62,703 bases of DNA from Planctomycetota bacterium (GTDB taxonomy: Bacteria > Planctomycetota > Planctomycetia > Gemmatales > Gemmataceae), in contig JAJPHU010000174.1 in the NCBI GenBank assembly GCA_021325115.1, positions 1-62,703 of the forward strand. The letters are read 5' to 3'. Each line of letters begins with the position of its first letter. Position 1 is the first letter of the stretch. Below, piece after piece: positions 15,252 to 24,401 of the stretch. Below the pieces are notes generated by a model, which was not told the DNA's origin, did not search any database, and was given only the letters and a program-made list of their open reading frames with translations. The position numbers were made by a program, and so were the translations under genes.

Positions 15252-16661
15252 CTATTTTTCGCTATTTCGGATACCGACTTTCTTGACTTGTTCTCGCACC
15301 TTGGCGAGGATCTTCTCTTCGATCTCCGGTCCCCATTTCGCTGGCATGCCGTAAGGAATCATCGACGTATCCCCTTCGTAGCCGCCTTCTTGAAGTACAC
15401 GCAACGAAGGGATGTAGGCCATCACGTCGTTGGCGTAGCCGGTAATCCACAGCGGACGATCACGGCCCAGTTCGCGCTGGAGACGCAGTGAATAATCGAC
15501 CACTACCTCGCCGCCCAGCGCGATCCATATCAGTTCGCCCAGCCGCCAGGTTTGTACCGGATAATAACGATATTGATTATCGATCTTGTCGCCCCGATCG
15601 AGCATTTTCAGGTAGTGCTCGGCTCGATTGCGGACGGAGTGTTGTTTGCTGCGGCGTTCCAGCTCCCATTGGGCGCGGCTGGGCAGTTTGTCGAAAGGCA
15701 GGGCGATGGTTGTGTAGGTAGCGGCGCTGGCGCCGGCGACCGGCGTTAAATGGCCGGCAAGTGTGTCCTCCACGGCGTCGGCCAACTCGCGGCCGTATTT
15801 CTTGCACAATTCGACCGTACCGCGCGGCAGTGGGTTGGCATCGGCGCCGCAGCCCATCCAGAAGAGGGCCGTCGCTCCGGGATGCTTGTCTTCCAGGTAT
15901 TTCTGGGCGAAGCCAGCGTAATCGCCACACCATTGGTAGAATTGCAACGTCGTGTTGTGGCAGGCGTAGCCGAAGACAACGGCACGGAGCTGACCGTTGG
16001 GCGTGTCCACACGCAGCACCGGCACAGCATGATCGACGGGGCCATCGGGATTGGCGGCGTTGATAAAACCCTTGTCGGTCGGCTTGCGGCGATTGACGGC
16101 GAAACGTGCTGTGCCCTTGCCGAACGACAAGCGCGCCGGTTTCAAATCGGCGAGGGCGTGGAGGATGACATCGATCATCCAGTCTTTGAGTTTATCGGTG
16201 TAGGGACCGATCTTGGCTGCTTCGTTGGGCGGCATGTCGTACATGGTGGGCAGCGAATCACGGAGGACAGGACCGCAATGCGTGTGCGAGACGGTGAGCA
16301 TCAGCCGTTCGCGGGGCAGCCCCGTGCGTTTTTGTACCTCTGCGGCGACCGGCGCGGAAAGCGACCGCGGGATGCCGACCAGATCGCTGCTCAGCAGCAC
16401 CAGCCGACTGCCGTGCGGATCTTCCAGGGCCAGTGCTTTGACGTACAGTTCGGTGAGCTTGCCTTCTGCGGGCTTGTTGCGATTGGCATAGCCGGCCATC
16501 CACATAGGCTGCTCCGGCGTGATGATCTGCACAGCCACGCCCACTTTCCACTCGGCCGGCTTGGGCGCGGCAGTCGCCATGTGCCCCCCAGCAGAGCTTG
16601 GGGACGAAGGCACTGGGAACAAGAGAATAGGCAACAACAGCAGCAAGGATACGATACGCAT
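15252..16661 (-). CDS. Neutral/alkaline non-lysosomal ceramidase-like exported protein
   Basis: A 469-residue secreted protein with the N-terminal domain of neutral/alkaline ceramidases, as often found in planctomycetes. The signal peptide is MRIVSLLLLLPILLFPVPSS. After it comes VGVAVQIITPEQPMWMAGYANR, the typical opening of this family. TVSHTHCGPVL carries the HTH zinc-type motif, and YACHNTTLQFYQWCGDYAGFAQKYLE and FWMGCGADANPLPRG match conserved blocks. Ceramide hydrolysis is proven only for distant relatives, so the substrate here is open. The start is placed at the ATG preceded by AGAGG, not at the upstream in-frame one. Confidence 0.8.
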   Translation of the reverse strand: MRIVSLLLLLPILLFPVPSSPSSAGGHMATAAPKPAEWKVGVAVQIITPEQPMWMAGYANRNKPAEGKLTELYVKALALEDPHGSRLVLLSSDLVGIPRSLSAPVAAEVQKRTGLPRERLMLTVSHTHCGPVLRDSLPTMYDMPPNEAAKIGPYTDKLKDWMIDVILHALADLKPARLSFGKGTARFAVNRRKPTDKGFINAANPDGPVDHAVPVLRVDTPNGQLRAVVFGYACHNTTLQFYQWCGDYAGFAQKYLEDKHPGATALFWMGCGADANPLPRGTVELCKKYGRELADAVEDTLAGHLTPVAGASAATYTTIALPFDKLPSRAQWELERRSKQHSVRNRAEHYLKMLDRGDKIDNQYRYYPVQTWRLGELIWIALGGEVVVDYSLRLQRELGRDRPLWITGYANDVMAYIPSLRVLQEGGYEGDTSMIPYGMPAKWGPEIEEKILAKVREQVKKVGIRNSEK

Positions 16662-17000
16662 GATGGTCCTCTTGCCTTGCTCACCCACCTATCTTTTACA
16701 CTTCCGTCTCGTGCTTTCTGCAAGGCAGCCGTCGCTTGGTGCTAGCGGACAACCCGTAGAGCAAATATAAGGGAGATGCGCAGTCCGCCAAAGCCACCGA
16801 GAAAATGCCACTGCTGTCGATGTACGGCTGTCCCCCGACCAGGCGTCAGGGAACCACGGAATCCGGTAGGCGATGCGCCACATCTAGCTGCCTTGAAGTT
16901 AACCACGGTAAGAATGTCCTGCAAGCATTCTACAGCGCTTGCCGCGAGAAGCAGCATCCCTTACAACGGGATTGGATCAACCCTAATGGAGAAACGACCC
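16662..17000. other. Divergent promoter region, 339 nt
   Basis: It separates the ceramidase-like gene (minus) from the SGNH hydrolase (plus). I see no repeat, RNA or small gene with a ribosome site here. Confidence 0.4.
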
Positions 17001-18242
17001 ATGCCGCGCATTCCGTTGTCTCTGAGTCTGTTCATTCTCTTTTTTGTGTCGGCGCCGCTGGCCGTCGCGGACGACGCCAAGGATTTCTTTTTCCGCAAAG
17101 GCGATTGCATCGTCTTTCTCGGCGATAGCATCACCGAGCAGTACCAATACTCCACCGATATAGAACTGTACTTGACAACGCGCTTCCCTGACGGCGGCAT
17201 GACGTTCCTCAACGCCGGCATCGGCGGCGACACAGCCACCGGCGGCGCACGCCGCTTTGCCGAGCATGTCCTGGCCGAAAAACCGACGACGCTAACCATC
17301 GATTTCGGCATGAACGACGGCGGCTATGGCGCTTTCAATCCTATGGCCGCCAAGAATTATCTCGCCAAGACCGAAGAGATGCTCAAGGCCGCTCAGAAGG
17401 CTGGCATCCGGGTCGCCCTTATCTCGCCTAACGCCGTCGAGGTTCGCGTGCGGCCGCAATTGAAGACCTATCTGGAGACGCAGCAGCGGTTTTACGCGCC
17501 TCTCAAAGAGCTAGCCGAAAAGTACAAGGTGCCGTTCGTCGATCAATACGCCGTAACGCGCAAGGTGTTGGAAAAGATCGAAGCAGACAATGCCAACGTC
17601 CATCCCTTTCCCGACGGCATTCACACCAACGGGGCCGGCGGCCTGCTCATGGCCCATACCATTCTCACCGGCCTGAAAGCGCCTGCCATCGTCAGCACTG
17701 TCGAAATCAACACCGCTGCCAAAGAGACCAAGACGATCGATTGCACTGTCGAGGAATTGAGTGTAACCTCCGACACGATCTCATTCCAACGCAAAGACAT
17801 GGCGCTGCCAATGCCAATCCTGCCGGACTGGCGGCCTATTCTCCCCTATATAAACGACTTAAAAGACCTTAATTATTATGGCCTGAAAGTGACGGGACTG
17901 AGCGACGGCAAGTACGCCCTGAGTATCGACGGTCACAAGGTCGGCGAATATCCAGCGGAGGAGTTGAGCAAGGGCGTCAATCTCGGCAATCTCGGCACAG
18001 GACCGCTATTCGAGCAGGGGCAGGAAGTGTTCCGGATGATAACGGCGAAGAACGAAATCGTCCACAAACGGTTTCGCCAAGTAGTGATGGCTCAGCCGGT
18101 GTATTGGTTGGCCGATGTCTACAAGGAACGCAAGCCGAAGGAATTGAAAAAACTCATGGAGGAGATCCAAGCGCGTCAACAAGCGATCTACAAGAAAGCC
18201 CAGCCGGTGGTCCATCGCTTCGAGCTGAAGGCAACGAAATAG
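17001..18242 (+). CDS. Secreted SGNH/GDSL-type hydrolase
   Basis: A 413-residue exported lipase/esterase-like protein. The signal peptide (1-23) ends with APLAVADD. Block I is IVFLGDSITEQ with S43, block II is GIGGDTATGG (73-82), block III is FGMNDGGYG with N105, and block V is FPDGIHTNGAGG with D205 and H208. The full SGNH set is therefore present. These enzymes deacetylate or de-esterify sugars and lipids; the actual substrate is unknown. After the catalytic domain about 190 residues follow that look partly beta-rich. I start at the ATG with GGAG 9 bases upstream; another ATG is 15 bases earlier. Confidence 0.87.
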   Translation: MPRIPLSLSLFILFFVSAPLAVADDAKDFFFRKGDCIVFLGDSITEQYQYSTDIELYLTTRFPDGGMTFLNAGIGGDTATGGARRFAEHVLAEKPTTLTIDFGMNDGGYGAFNPMAAKNYLAKTEEMLKAAQKAGIRVALISPNAVEVRVRPQLKTYLETQQRFYAPLKELAEKYKVPFVDQYAVTRKVLEKIEADNANVHPFPDGIHTNGAGGLLMAHTILTGLKAPAIVSTVEINTAAKETKTIDCTVEELSVTSDTISFQRKDMALPMPILPDWRPILPYINDLKDLNYYGLKVTGLSDGKYALSIDGHKVGEYPAEELSKGVNLGNLGTGPLFEQGQEVFRMITAKNEIVHKRFRQVVMAQPVYWLADVYKERKPKELKKLMEEIQARQQAIYKKAQPVVHRFELKATK

Positions 18243-18276
18243 ACAGTGAAACGCTGCTCCAATTCGCTATTTCTAG

Positions 18277-18360
18277 GCGAGCGGCGCAGAAAAGGCAGCC
18301 TACGTCGAGCTGGTCGGTGTAGGCGACGTTTTGCGAGACATGCCGCTTTTTGCGGCTGCC
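18277..18360. repeat. Imperfect palindrome downstream of the SGNH hydrolase
   Basis: An outer AGGCAGCC/GGCTGCCT stem encloses GCCTAC/GTAGGC. It lies between the convergent SGNH and aspartokinase genes and may act as their terminator. Confidence 0.5.
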
Positions 18361-18478
18361 TGCATCTCTCCGTTCCTTTGGAGTCAACTTGCCAGCCGGC
18401 ATGGGAGCTTGTTCAGAGGAGGTGTATGTGGCCGTCGAAAGCAGTATTATGCCGGAGCCGAGCGCCGCGGGAGACGGA

Positions 18479-20311
18479 CTAAGTGAGGTTGAACGCCTCC
18501 TGGAGACACGCCAGCGCCTCTTCACCGTGCGCACGATCGACGACCACGCTAATGCGCACCTCACTGGTGTTAATCATGCTGATGTTGATGCCGCGCTCGG
18601 CCAATGCGCCGAACATGCGACGGGCGACGCCGGTGTGTGTGCGCATGCCGACGCCATGCACGAATAGTCGGGCGATGCCGGCATCGGCGGCCACGCGTGT
18701 CGCCGGATCGAGTGTGCCGACCACTTCGCGCGTCACTTGCAGAGCGCGGTCGAGGTCGGCCTGCGGCACGCTGAACGATAGCTCGGTACGACCGAGCGAT
18801 AGGTTCTGCACGATCATGTCTACGATGATGCCTGCCGAGGCCACCGCCTGGAAAACACGCGAGCAACATCCCGGCTTATCGGGCAGACCAAAGATGGTGA
18901 TGCGTCCCTGATCAGTGTCCAAGAGCACGTCGCTGACGACGATGTCTTCCATACTAGTCAATTGCTGCGTCAGGGCGGCAAGGTCGCGGTTAGACTTCGG
19001 CGAGATAGCGCCGGCAGGACGGCGCTGGAATTGATGGCTGCCCTTGCCGCCGGGCTGGCCAGCGCCCGGTCGCGGCTGGCCGAGACCAAACGCCTGATGC
19101 ACCGCCCGCAACGCTTTGACGCCTTCCTTGCGGCTGACCAGGACAGAGATCTTGATGTCGGCCGTGGTAATCATTTTCATGTTAACGTTCTCAGCCGCCA
19201 AGGCTGCAAACATGCGTTCGGCAACGCCGCTGTGCGTGCGCATGCCGGTGCCGACGATCGACACCTTGCTGACCTGTTCATCAAATTCGATGGACGCACC
19301 CAGCTCAGCGGCCAACGGCCGCAGCACGCTCAGCGCCGCCGGCAGTTCGTCGCCCAGCACGGTGAAGCCGATCGCCGCCTTGCCGCCTTCGCCGACGTTT
19401 TGGGCGATCATATCCACGACGATATGGTGATCGGCCATGGCCGCAAAGACGCGATGACTGATACCCGGTTGGTCCGGCACGCCGTTAAGCGAAATCCGCG
19501 CTTCATCACGGCCCAGAGCAGCGCCGCATACTACCACGTCGCGCATCCACTCTGCCTCCGGTACAATCCATGTTCCCTCGGCATCGCTGAACGATGAGCG
19601 AACATGAATAGGCACATCGAATTTTTTGCCGAACTCGATACTGCGCGAGTGCATGACACCGGCGCCGACGCTGGCCAATTCCAGCATTTCGTCGTAGCTG
19701 ATAAAATCCATCTTCCGCGCTTCGGGCACGATGCGCGGATCGGTGGTGTAAACGCCGTCCACATCGGTGTAAATTTCACAGCCCACGTCGCCATTGCACT
19801 CCTGGGCCGGATCGTGTTTCATGACGGCGGCCAAGGCGACGGCGGTGGTGTCGGAGCCGCCGCGGCCCAACGTGGTGATGTTCCAATTTTCATCGATGCC
19901 CTGAAAACCGGCGACGATGACAATCTGCCCTTCGGCCAACGCCTGGCGCATGCGGGCCGTCGAGATGCTTTTGATGCGTGCCTTGGTATGGGTGCTATCG
20001 GTGACGATGCCGACTTGAGCACCCGTGAAGCTGATAGCGCGTTCGCCAAGCGTTTGAATGGCCATCGCCATCAGGGCGATAGAGATTTGCTCGCCAGTGG
20101 ATAAGAGCATGTCCATCTCGCGGGCCGGTGGCTGCTCGCTGATTTCCTTGGCCAACTCGATTAGCTCATCGGTGGTATCGCCGCGGGCGCTGACGACGAC
20201 GATAACCTGATTGCCTTCCTGCTTGGCGCGGATGGCGCGCCGTGCTGCAGCCATGATCCGCTGAGCATTCGCTACACTGGTGCCGCCGAATTTTTGCACG
20301 ATCAGACGCAT
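18479..20311 (-). CDS. lysC: Aspartate kinase with four ACT domains
   Basis: A 610-residue aspartokinase, the first step of Lys/Thr/Met biosynthesis (aspartate + ATP to aspartyl phosphate). The kinase part is MRLIVQKFGGTSVANAQR with VVSARGDTTDELIELA, TLGRGGSDTTAVALAAV and CEIYTDVDGVYTTDPRIV. Regulatory ACT units follow: LNGVPDQPGISHRVFAAMA, SIVGTGMRTHSGVAERMF, then after a Gly/Gln/Pro-rich linker (about 415-445) IFGLPDKPGCCSRVFQAVA and LFVHGVGMRTHTGVARRMF. The duplicated ACT pair makes it longer than the two-ACT type, as also known in cyanobacteria and planctomycetes. ACT domains usually give feedback control by lysine or threonine. It is not near other pathway genes. Confidence 0.93.
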   Translation of the reverse strand: MRLIVQKFGGTSVANAQRIMAAARRAIRAKQEGNQVIVVVSARGDTTDELIELAKEISEQPPAREMDMLLSTGEQISIALMAMAIQTLGERAISFTGAQVGIVTDSTHTKARIKSISTARMRQALAEGQIVIVAGFQGIDENWNITTLGRGGSDTTAVALAAVMKHDPAQECNGDVGCEIYTDVDGVYTTDPRIVPEARKMDFISYDEMLELASVGAGVMHSRSIEFGKKFDVPIHVRSSFSDAEGTWIVPEAEWMRDVVVCGAALGRDEARISLNGVPDQPGISHRVFAAMADHHIVVDMIAQNVGEGGKAAIGFTVLGDELPAALSVLRPLAAELGASIEFDEQVSKVSIVGTGMRTHSGVAERMFAALAAENVNMKMITTADIKISVLVSRKEGVKALRAVHQAFGLGQPRPGAGQPGGKGSHQFQRRPAGAISPKSNRDLAALTQQLTSMEDIVVSDVLLDTDQGRITIFGLPDKPGCCSRVFQAVASAGIIVDMIVQNLSLGRTELSFSVPQADLDRALQVTREVVGTLDPATRVAADAGIARLFVHGVGMRTHTGVARRMFGALAERGINISMINTSEVRISVVVDRAHGEEALACLQEAFNLT

Positions 20312-20432
20312 TTCTGCTATCTACTTTCCGCAATAAATCACATGTTTTTCTTCCCGCGTTCCCTCGTCCCCCAAAACTCTGTTTGGGGAACCCCAGAAAC
20401 CAAGGAACACTTTCTTTGTAGCTGACTGTGAT

Positions 20433-22211
20433 TCACGCGGCAGCGCGGCGCGGGCGGGACTGGATGTCAAACAAACCGAACACGTCTTCCTCCGTCAATC
20501 CCAAGGACGGTGGTGGGCCATTTTGTTCGATCAGCTCATTGAAAAGCTGCCGTTTCTTTTCCAAAACCTCATGAATGCGTCCCTCGATGGTGCCTTGGCT
20601 GAGGAAGCGCGTTACGAACACTGGGGACTTTTGGCCCAGACGATGAGCGCGATTGATGGCCTGGTCTTCGATGGCAGGGTTCCACCAGCGATCGAACAGG
20701 AATACGTAATTGGCGAATTGCAGATTCAGTCCCACACTGCCGGTGCCGTAGCTCATCAGCAGGACATGCTTGGTCGGATCATTCTTGAAACGATCGAGGA
20801 TGCCTTGCCGCTCTTTGTGCGGCACCTGGCCATGATACAGCAACGGCCCAAACTCATGCAGCGCGGCGGCCAAAAATTCCAGCGGCTCGACCCATTGCGA
20901 AAAGACGATGGCCTTGCGGCCACTCTCGGCCACTTCGGTCATGTCAGCCAGCAGCCGTTCCAGCTTGGCGCTCTGCTTGGTCAGCGGATCGAAATTGCAG
21001 ATCTGCTTGAGCCGCATGACCAGCTCAAAGACATGCTGCACCGTAATGGTATCGCCCAGGGCGTTGAGATGGATGACGCCTTCTTTCTCGGCCCGATCGT
21101 AGGCCACCCGCTGCGCCGGTGTCAGTTCTACTTCCGTGTCGCGAATGATGCGCGGCGGCATGTCCCCGGCTACTTCTTCCTTGGTCCGCCGCAGAATGCA
21201 ATCGCTGGTCAGGGCTGGCAACTGGCGGGCCGGTGTCTCCGGTGGAATACGATCCGGATCGACAAAGGCGAAAATATTGACAAGGTCATCAGTACGGTTT
21301 TCGATGGGTGTACCGGTCATGGCCCAGCTACGACGGCGATGCAGGCGGCGCACCACTTGCGCCGTCTTCGAGTCCTTATTTTTGATACGCTGCGCTTCAT
21401 CGAGGACCACCACGTCGAAATGCACTTTTTCGTCGCCTACTTCTTCGGCGTCGCGCGTCAGCAACTCGTAGTTGATAAGCTTCAACGGACAATTGGAGAC
21501 GTGCCAGATGGCCCGGCGTGTTTCGGTATCGCCGGTGATGACCTCGAACGGTACGTCCGGCGCCCACAGGCGCAGCTCACGCGTCCAGTTGATGACCAGC
21601 GGTTTAGGGCAAACAACGAGAGCATTGCGAATCAGTCCTGCGTGGAAGAGTAGGCGCAAGGCGATGAGGACCTGGGCGGTCTTGCCCAGTCCCATCTCAT
21701 CAGCGAGCAGGGCGGCATCGCGCGGCATCAGGAAAGCGATGCCACGGAGCTGATAGTCATACGGCTGAAATGGCAACGACACCTGTTTGTTGGCGAAGAT
21801 GTCTTCGAGTGGCGGCTGTAGCAGGTACAGCAGGCGGTCCTTGAACTGCACTGTCTCGCGCGGCGGACGCAGCCTTGTCCGCTTTCCGTTTTCTGCTTTC
21901 CGTTGCTCGCTTTCCGATCCTGGCTTGGGAAAGACAGAGAGCGACGGACGGCTAGCAATTTGATCGGGCGGCGTCGGGAAGCGCCATCCTTGCGTCGTCA
22001 CGTCCAAGGTGATTTTGCCGAGCGAACGCACCCAGGGTGGATGATTCAAGAGAGCTGCTTGCCGGACGCTCACTTCCAGCGGTCGCTCAAAACGTGGATG
22101 CGTGTGTACTTCCACCGAGAGCGATAAATCGAACTGGTCAATGTGGAGAAGTGATACGGGATCTTCCGGTGGAGGTGTTGGCAGCATTGTGCCTGCTGCT
22201 ATCGACTCCAT
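20433..22211 (-). CDS. SNF2-family DEAD/DEAH helicase
   Basis: About 592 residues. A Swi2/Snf2 ATPase that translocates on double-stranded DNA. Motif I is ADEMGLGKTAQVLIAL, motif II is VVLDEAQRIKN, motif III is AMTGTPIENR, and in the C-terminal lobe are KAIVFSQWVEPLEFL, MSYGTGSVGLNLQFANYVFLFDRWWNP and QAINRAHRLGQ. The N-terminal about 180 residues are less conserved and include an Arg/Lys/Glu-rich stretch encoded by GGAAAGC-type repeats. The role could be transcription recycling, repair or chromatin-like remodelling; the sequence does not decide. A start 31 codons upstream is open, but I prefer MESIAAG. Confidence 0.85.
   Translation of the reverse strand: MESIAAGTMLPTPPPEDPVSLLHIDQFDLSLSVEVHTHPRFERPLEVSVRQAALLNHPPWVRSLGKITLDVTTQGWRFPTPPDQIASRPSLSVFPKPGSESEQRKAENGKRTRLRPPRETVQFKDRLLYLLQPPLEDIFANKQVSLPFQPYDYQLRGIAFLMPRDAALLADEMGLGKTAQVLIALRLLFHAGLIRNALVVCPKPLVINWTRELRLWAPDVPFEVITGDTETRRAIWHVSNCPLKLINYELLTRDAEEVGDEKVHFDVVVLDEAQRIKNKDSKTAQVVRRLHRRRSWAMTGTPIENRTDDLVNIFAFVDPDRIPPETPARQLPALTSDCILRRTKEEVAGDMPPRIIRDTEVELTPAQRVAYDRAEKEGVIHLNALGDTITVQHVFELVMRLKQICNFDPLTKQSAKLERLLADMTEVAESGRKAIVFSQWVEPLEFLAAALHEFGPLLYHGQVPHKERQGILDRFKNDPTKHVLLMSYGTGSVGLNLQFANYVFLFDRWWNPAIEDQAINRAHRLGQKSPVFVTRFLSQGTIEGRIHEVLEKKRQLFNELIEQNGPPPSLGLTEEDVFGLFDIQSRPRRAAA
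21879..21925 (-). repeat. GGAAAGC-type short tandem units inside the SNF2 gene
   Basis: On the minus strand, degenerate units of 7-8 bases (CGGAAAGC, AGAAAACG) encode a Glu/Arg/Lys-rich linker. Similar units encode RKAES-type linker in the anti-sigma gene at about 38590-38640. Confidence 0.45.
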
Positions 22212-22566
22212 TATGCTGTCTCTCACTGGTGTGCAATCCCTCATGCAATCTAGCTCGCCGGAAAAATCGTCATAGCTGGAGGCAAAGATATTCTGGCGAA
22301 GCACGGGGGGCCGCGTCGCCTACTAGATTCGGGCGGAAGGAAGAAAAGACTTTAACGAAGCAGGCTTCTGACAATTTTTCCGCACCATTCTGTGCTCTTA
22401 TAATCATGTTGCAAAAACTTTCTGGATCGGCACCGATTACCGAGGATAATTCGCGTACGCCCCTACGCCGAAAAACAACTATTCAGCCAGCACGCTCTTC
22501 TCCTGGTTGCTACTGTCCGCTAGGGTGACAAAAGTGCCATCGCCCCATACCCAGAAGCCAGAGCCG

Positions 22567-23766
22567 ATGACCGAGAACTTTTCCCTGCCTGTCGTGCGTC
22601 TGAAAATCGCTCGCCGCTCCGCCCATCCGTGGATTTTCCAAAAAATGGTCGAGAAGCCAGCTACGCGCCTGGCGCCGGGTAGTGTTGTGGACATTCTCGA
22701 TCGTGGTGGTCAATGGGTCGGCCGTGGCTTCTACAACGGCCATTCGCGCATTGCTTTGCGCGTGTTGACCAGCGATCCAGCTGAAGTCATCGATGACGCC
22801 TTTTTCGCTCGGCGTATCGGCCAAGCTGTTGCTCTACGCCGCGATTGGCTTGGCCTGGACGCTGTCAGCAACGCCTACCGGATTGTCCATTCTGAAGGCG
22901 ACGGCCTGAGCGGCTTGGTCGTCGATCGATTTGGGCCGTTGCTTGTGTTGGAATTTTTCTCCGCCGGCATGTATCGCTTTCGTTCGGCCATTGAGTCGGC
23001 GCTGGGGAGTCATTTTCCGGAGAGTCGTTTCTACTGGTTCGCCGAGGAACACATTCAGAAGCAAGAATCGTTCGATTGCCGTTCTCCGGAGCTGCCGCCG
23101 CCGGAGATCATCACGGAGCATGGCGTGCGTTTTCGCGTCGCACCAGGCAGCAAACACAAGACCGGGTTTTTCCTCGATCAGCGCGACAATCGCCGTCGTC
23201 TGGCGTCGTTTTGCCAGGGCAAACGCGTGCTCGATCTGTGCTGCAACAGCGGTGGTTTTGCTGTCTATGCCAAAGCACTTGGCAACGCCAGTGAAGTGGT
23301 GGGCGTGGATCTCGACGAACAAGCCCTGGCCCTGGCGCGGCAGAATGCTGGACTGAATCAGGTGCGTGTGCGTTTCGTGCAGGCCGACCTGTTTCCCTGG
23401 CTGCGCGACATTATCGCTGCAGGGCAGCGTTTTGATGTGATTGTCCTCGACCCCTCCAAACAAACGCGCGAGCGCGAAGAGCTGGGCTATGCCATGAAAC
23501 GCTATCTCGACATGAATCGTTTGGCCTTACAGGCGGTGTCGCCAGGCGGCATCTTTTTAACCTGTTCCTGTACCGGCCTGGTGAGCGAGGCCGATTTTCT
23601 CGATACTATCCGCCGCGCTGCCTGGCAAGCCGGCCGCAGCGTACAAGTGCTGAACATCGCTGGCGCCGGGGCCGATCATCCGTTTCTGTTGCACGTGCCG
23701 GAGGGGCGGTATTTGAAGGCTGTGTTCTGCCGTGTGGATATAGTACAATCGGTAGCGTCCCATTGA
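22567..23766 (+). CDS. Class I SAM-dependent rRNA methyltransferase, RlmI-like
   Basis: 399 residues of the RlmI/RlmK-like group, which methylates 23S rRNA cytosine. The N-terminal PUA-like domain (RRSAHPWIFQKMVE, GSVVDILDRGGQWVGRGFYN) is followed by an EEHI domain (WFAEEHIQKQ). The methyltransferase core has FLDQRDNRR, VLDLCCNSGGFAVYAKALG (SAM motif I), VGVDLDEQALALARQNA and VIVLDPSKQTRERE. Relatives normally have DPPxF at the last motif; here it is DPSKQ. LTCSCTGLVSEADF follows. The MTENFSLPVV start fits better than one 20 codons upstream. It may be divergent from the SNF2 helicase across a 355-base gap. Confidence 0.85.
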   Translation: MTENFSLPVVRLKIARRSAHPWIFQKMVEKPATRLAPGSVVDILDRGGQWVGRGFYNGHSRIALRVLTSDPAEVIDDAFFARRIGQAVALRRDWLGLDAVSNAYRIVHSEGDGLSGLVVDRFGPLLVLEFFSAGMYRFRSAIESALGSHFPESRFYWFAEEHIQKQESFDCRSPELPPPEIITEHGVRFRVAPGSKHKTGFFLDQRDNRRRLASFCQGKRVLDLCCNSGGFAVYAKALGNASEVVGVDLDEQALALARQNAGLNQVRVRFVQADLFPWLRDIIAAGQRFDVIVLDPSKQTREREELGYAMKRYLDMNRLALQAVSPGGIFLTCSCTGLVSEADFLDTIRRAAWQAGRSVQVLNIAGAGADHPFLLHVPEGRYLKAVFCRVDIVQSVASH

Positions 23767-23777
23767 GGAGCGAAATC

Positions 23778-23984
23778 ATGCAGATGGTGAAAAATTGAAT
23801 TCCGGATCAGGAGGGGTGCGCGAAAGAGGGTTCGCCGTCCTGGTCCGCTGGGGACGAGGCGATTGTTACCCAGATAACATCTTCATCATTCCCGAACCAG
23901 GATTGCAAGTATTGCGGGAAATGGGAATCTCTTTTGTGGAATTGGGGCGTGGAGGGCTGGATTATGCTCAGAAAGCGTGCGGCC
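23778..23984 (+). pseudogene. Possible decayed small gene upstream of the ArfB-like gene
   Basis: After a GAGGAG ribosome site, an ATG opens MQMVKN and then hits TGA. The same frame resumes with IPDQEG, and then a shift near 23828 gives a well-formed segment (FAVLVRWGRGDCYPDNIF, PGLQVLREMGISF, ELGRGGLDYA) that runs into the next gene. This looks like a small conserved protein broken by a nonsense codon and a frameshift, but I cannot name the family. An intact TTG-started ORF in the second frame (23795-24145) is an alternative. Confidence 0.3.
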
Positions 23985-24401
23985 ATGCTCGAAATCAGCG
24001 ATCCTGTTCGTATCCCCGACGAGGAGTTCTCTTGGAGCTTCGTCCGAGCAGGCGGGCCGGGCGGACAGAACGTCAACAAAGTCGCTTCCAAGGCCGTGCT
24101 GCGTTGGAACATCGCCGCCAGTCCCAGTCTTCCCGAGGACATTAAGGCACGGCTGCAAAAGCAGCAGCGCCACCGCATTACTAACGACGGCGATCTGTTG
24201 CTTAGCTCGCAACGCTACCGGGATCAGGAACGCAATCGTCTCGACTGTCTGGAAAAATTGGCGGAGATGCTCCGCGCTGCGGCGACAGCGCCGAAGGTGC
24301 GGCGTCAGACGAAACCCTCGCGCGCCTCACGCGAGCGTCGGCTGGCAGCGAAAAAACGGCATTCCGCGCTCAAATCGTCCCGTCGCATCCAAGAGGAGTA
24401 A
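23985..24401 (+). CDS. arfB: ArfB/YaeJ-like ribosome-rescue peptidyl-tRNA hydrolase
   Basis: 138 residues with the GGQ domain of class I release factors but no codon-recognition domain. AGGPGGQNVNKVASKAVLRW carries the catalytic GGQ that hydrolyses peptidyl-tRNA on stalled ribosomes. The C-terminal tail is rich in Arg and Lys (KVRRQTKPSRASRERRLAAKKRH), as needed to enter the empty mRNA channel. The start MLEISDPVRIPDEEFSW lines up with E. coli ArfB (MIVISRHVAIPDGELEI), so an upstream ATG is rejected. It acts as a back-up to trans-translation. Confidence 0.88.
   Translation: MLEISDPVRIPDEEFSWSFVRAGGPGGQNVNKVASKAVLRWNIAASPSLPEDIKARLQKQQRHRITNDGDLLLSSQRYRDQERNRLDCLEKLAEMLRAAATAPKVRRQTKPSRASRERRLAAKKRHSALKSSRRIQEE

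Noticed and set aside
15750..16745. 331-codon plus-strand ORF over the ceramidase-like gene
   Set aside because: Antisense shadow; the minus-strand frame has a signal peptide and family motifs.
20523..21653. 376-codon plus-strand ORF over the SNF2 gene
   Set aside because: Antisense to helicase motifs; no ribosome site and no recognisable domain.
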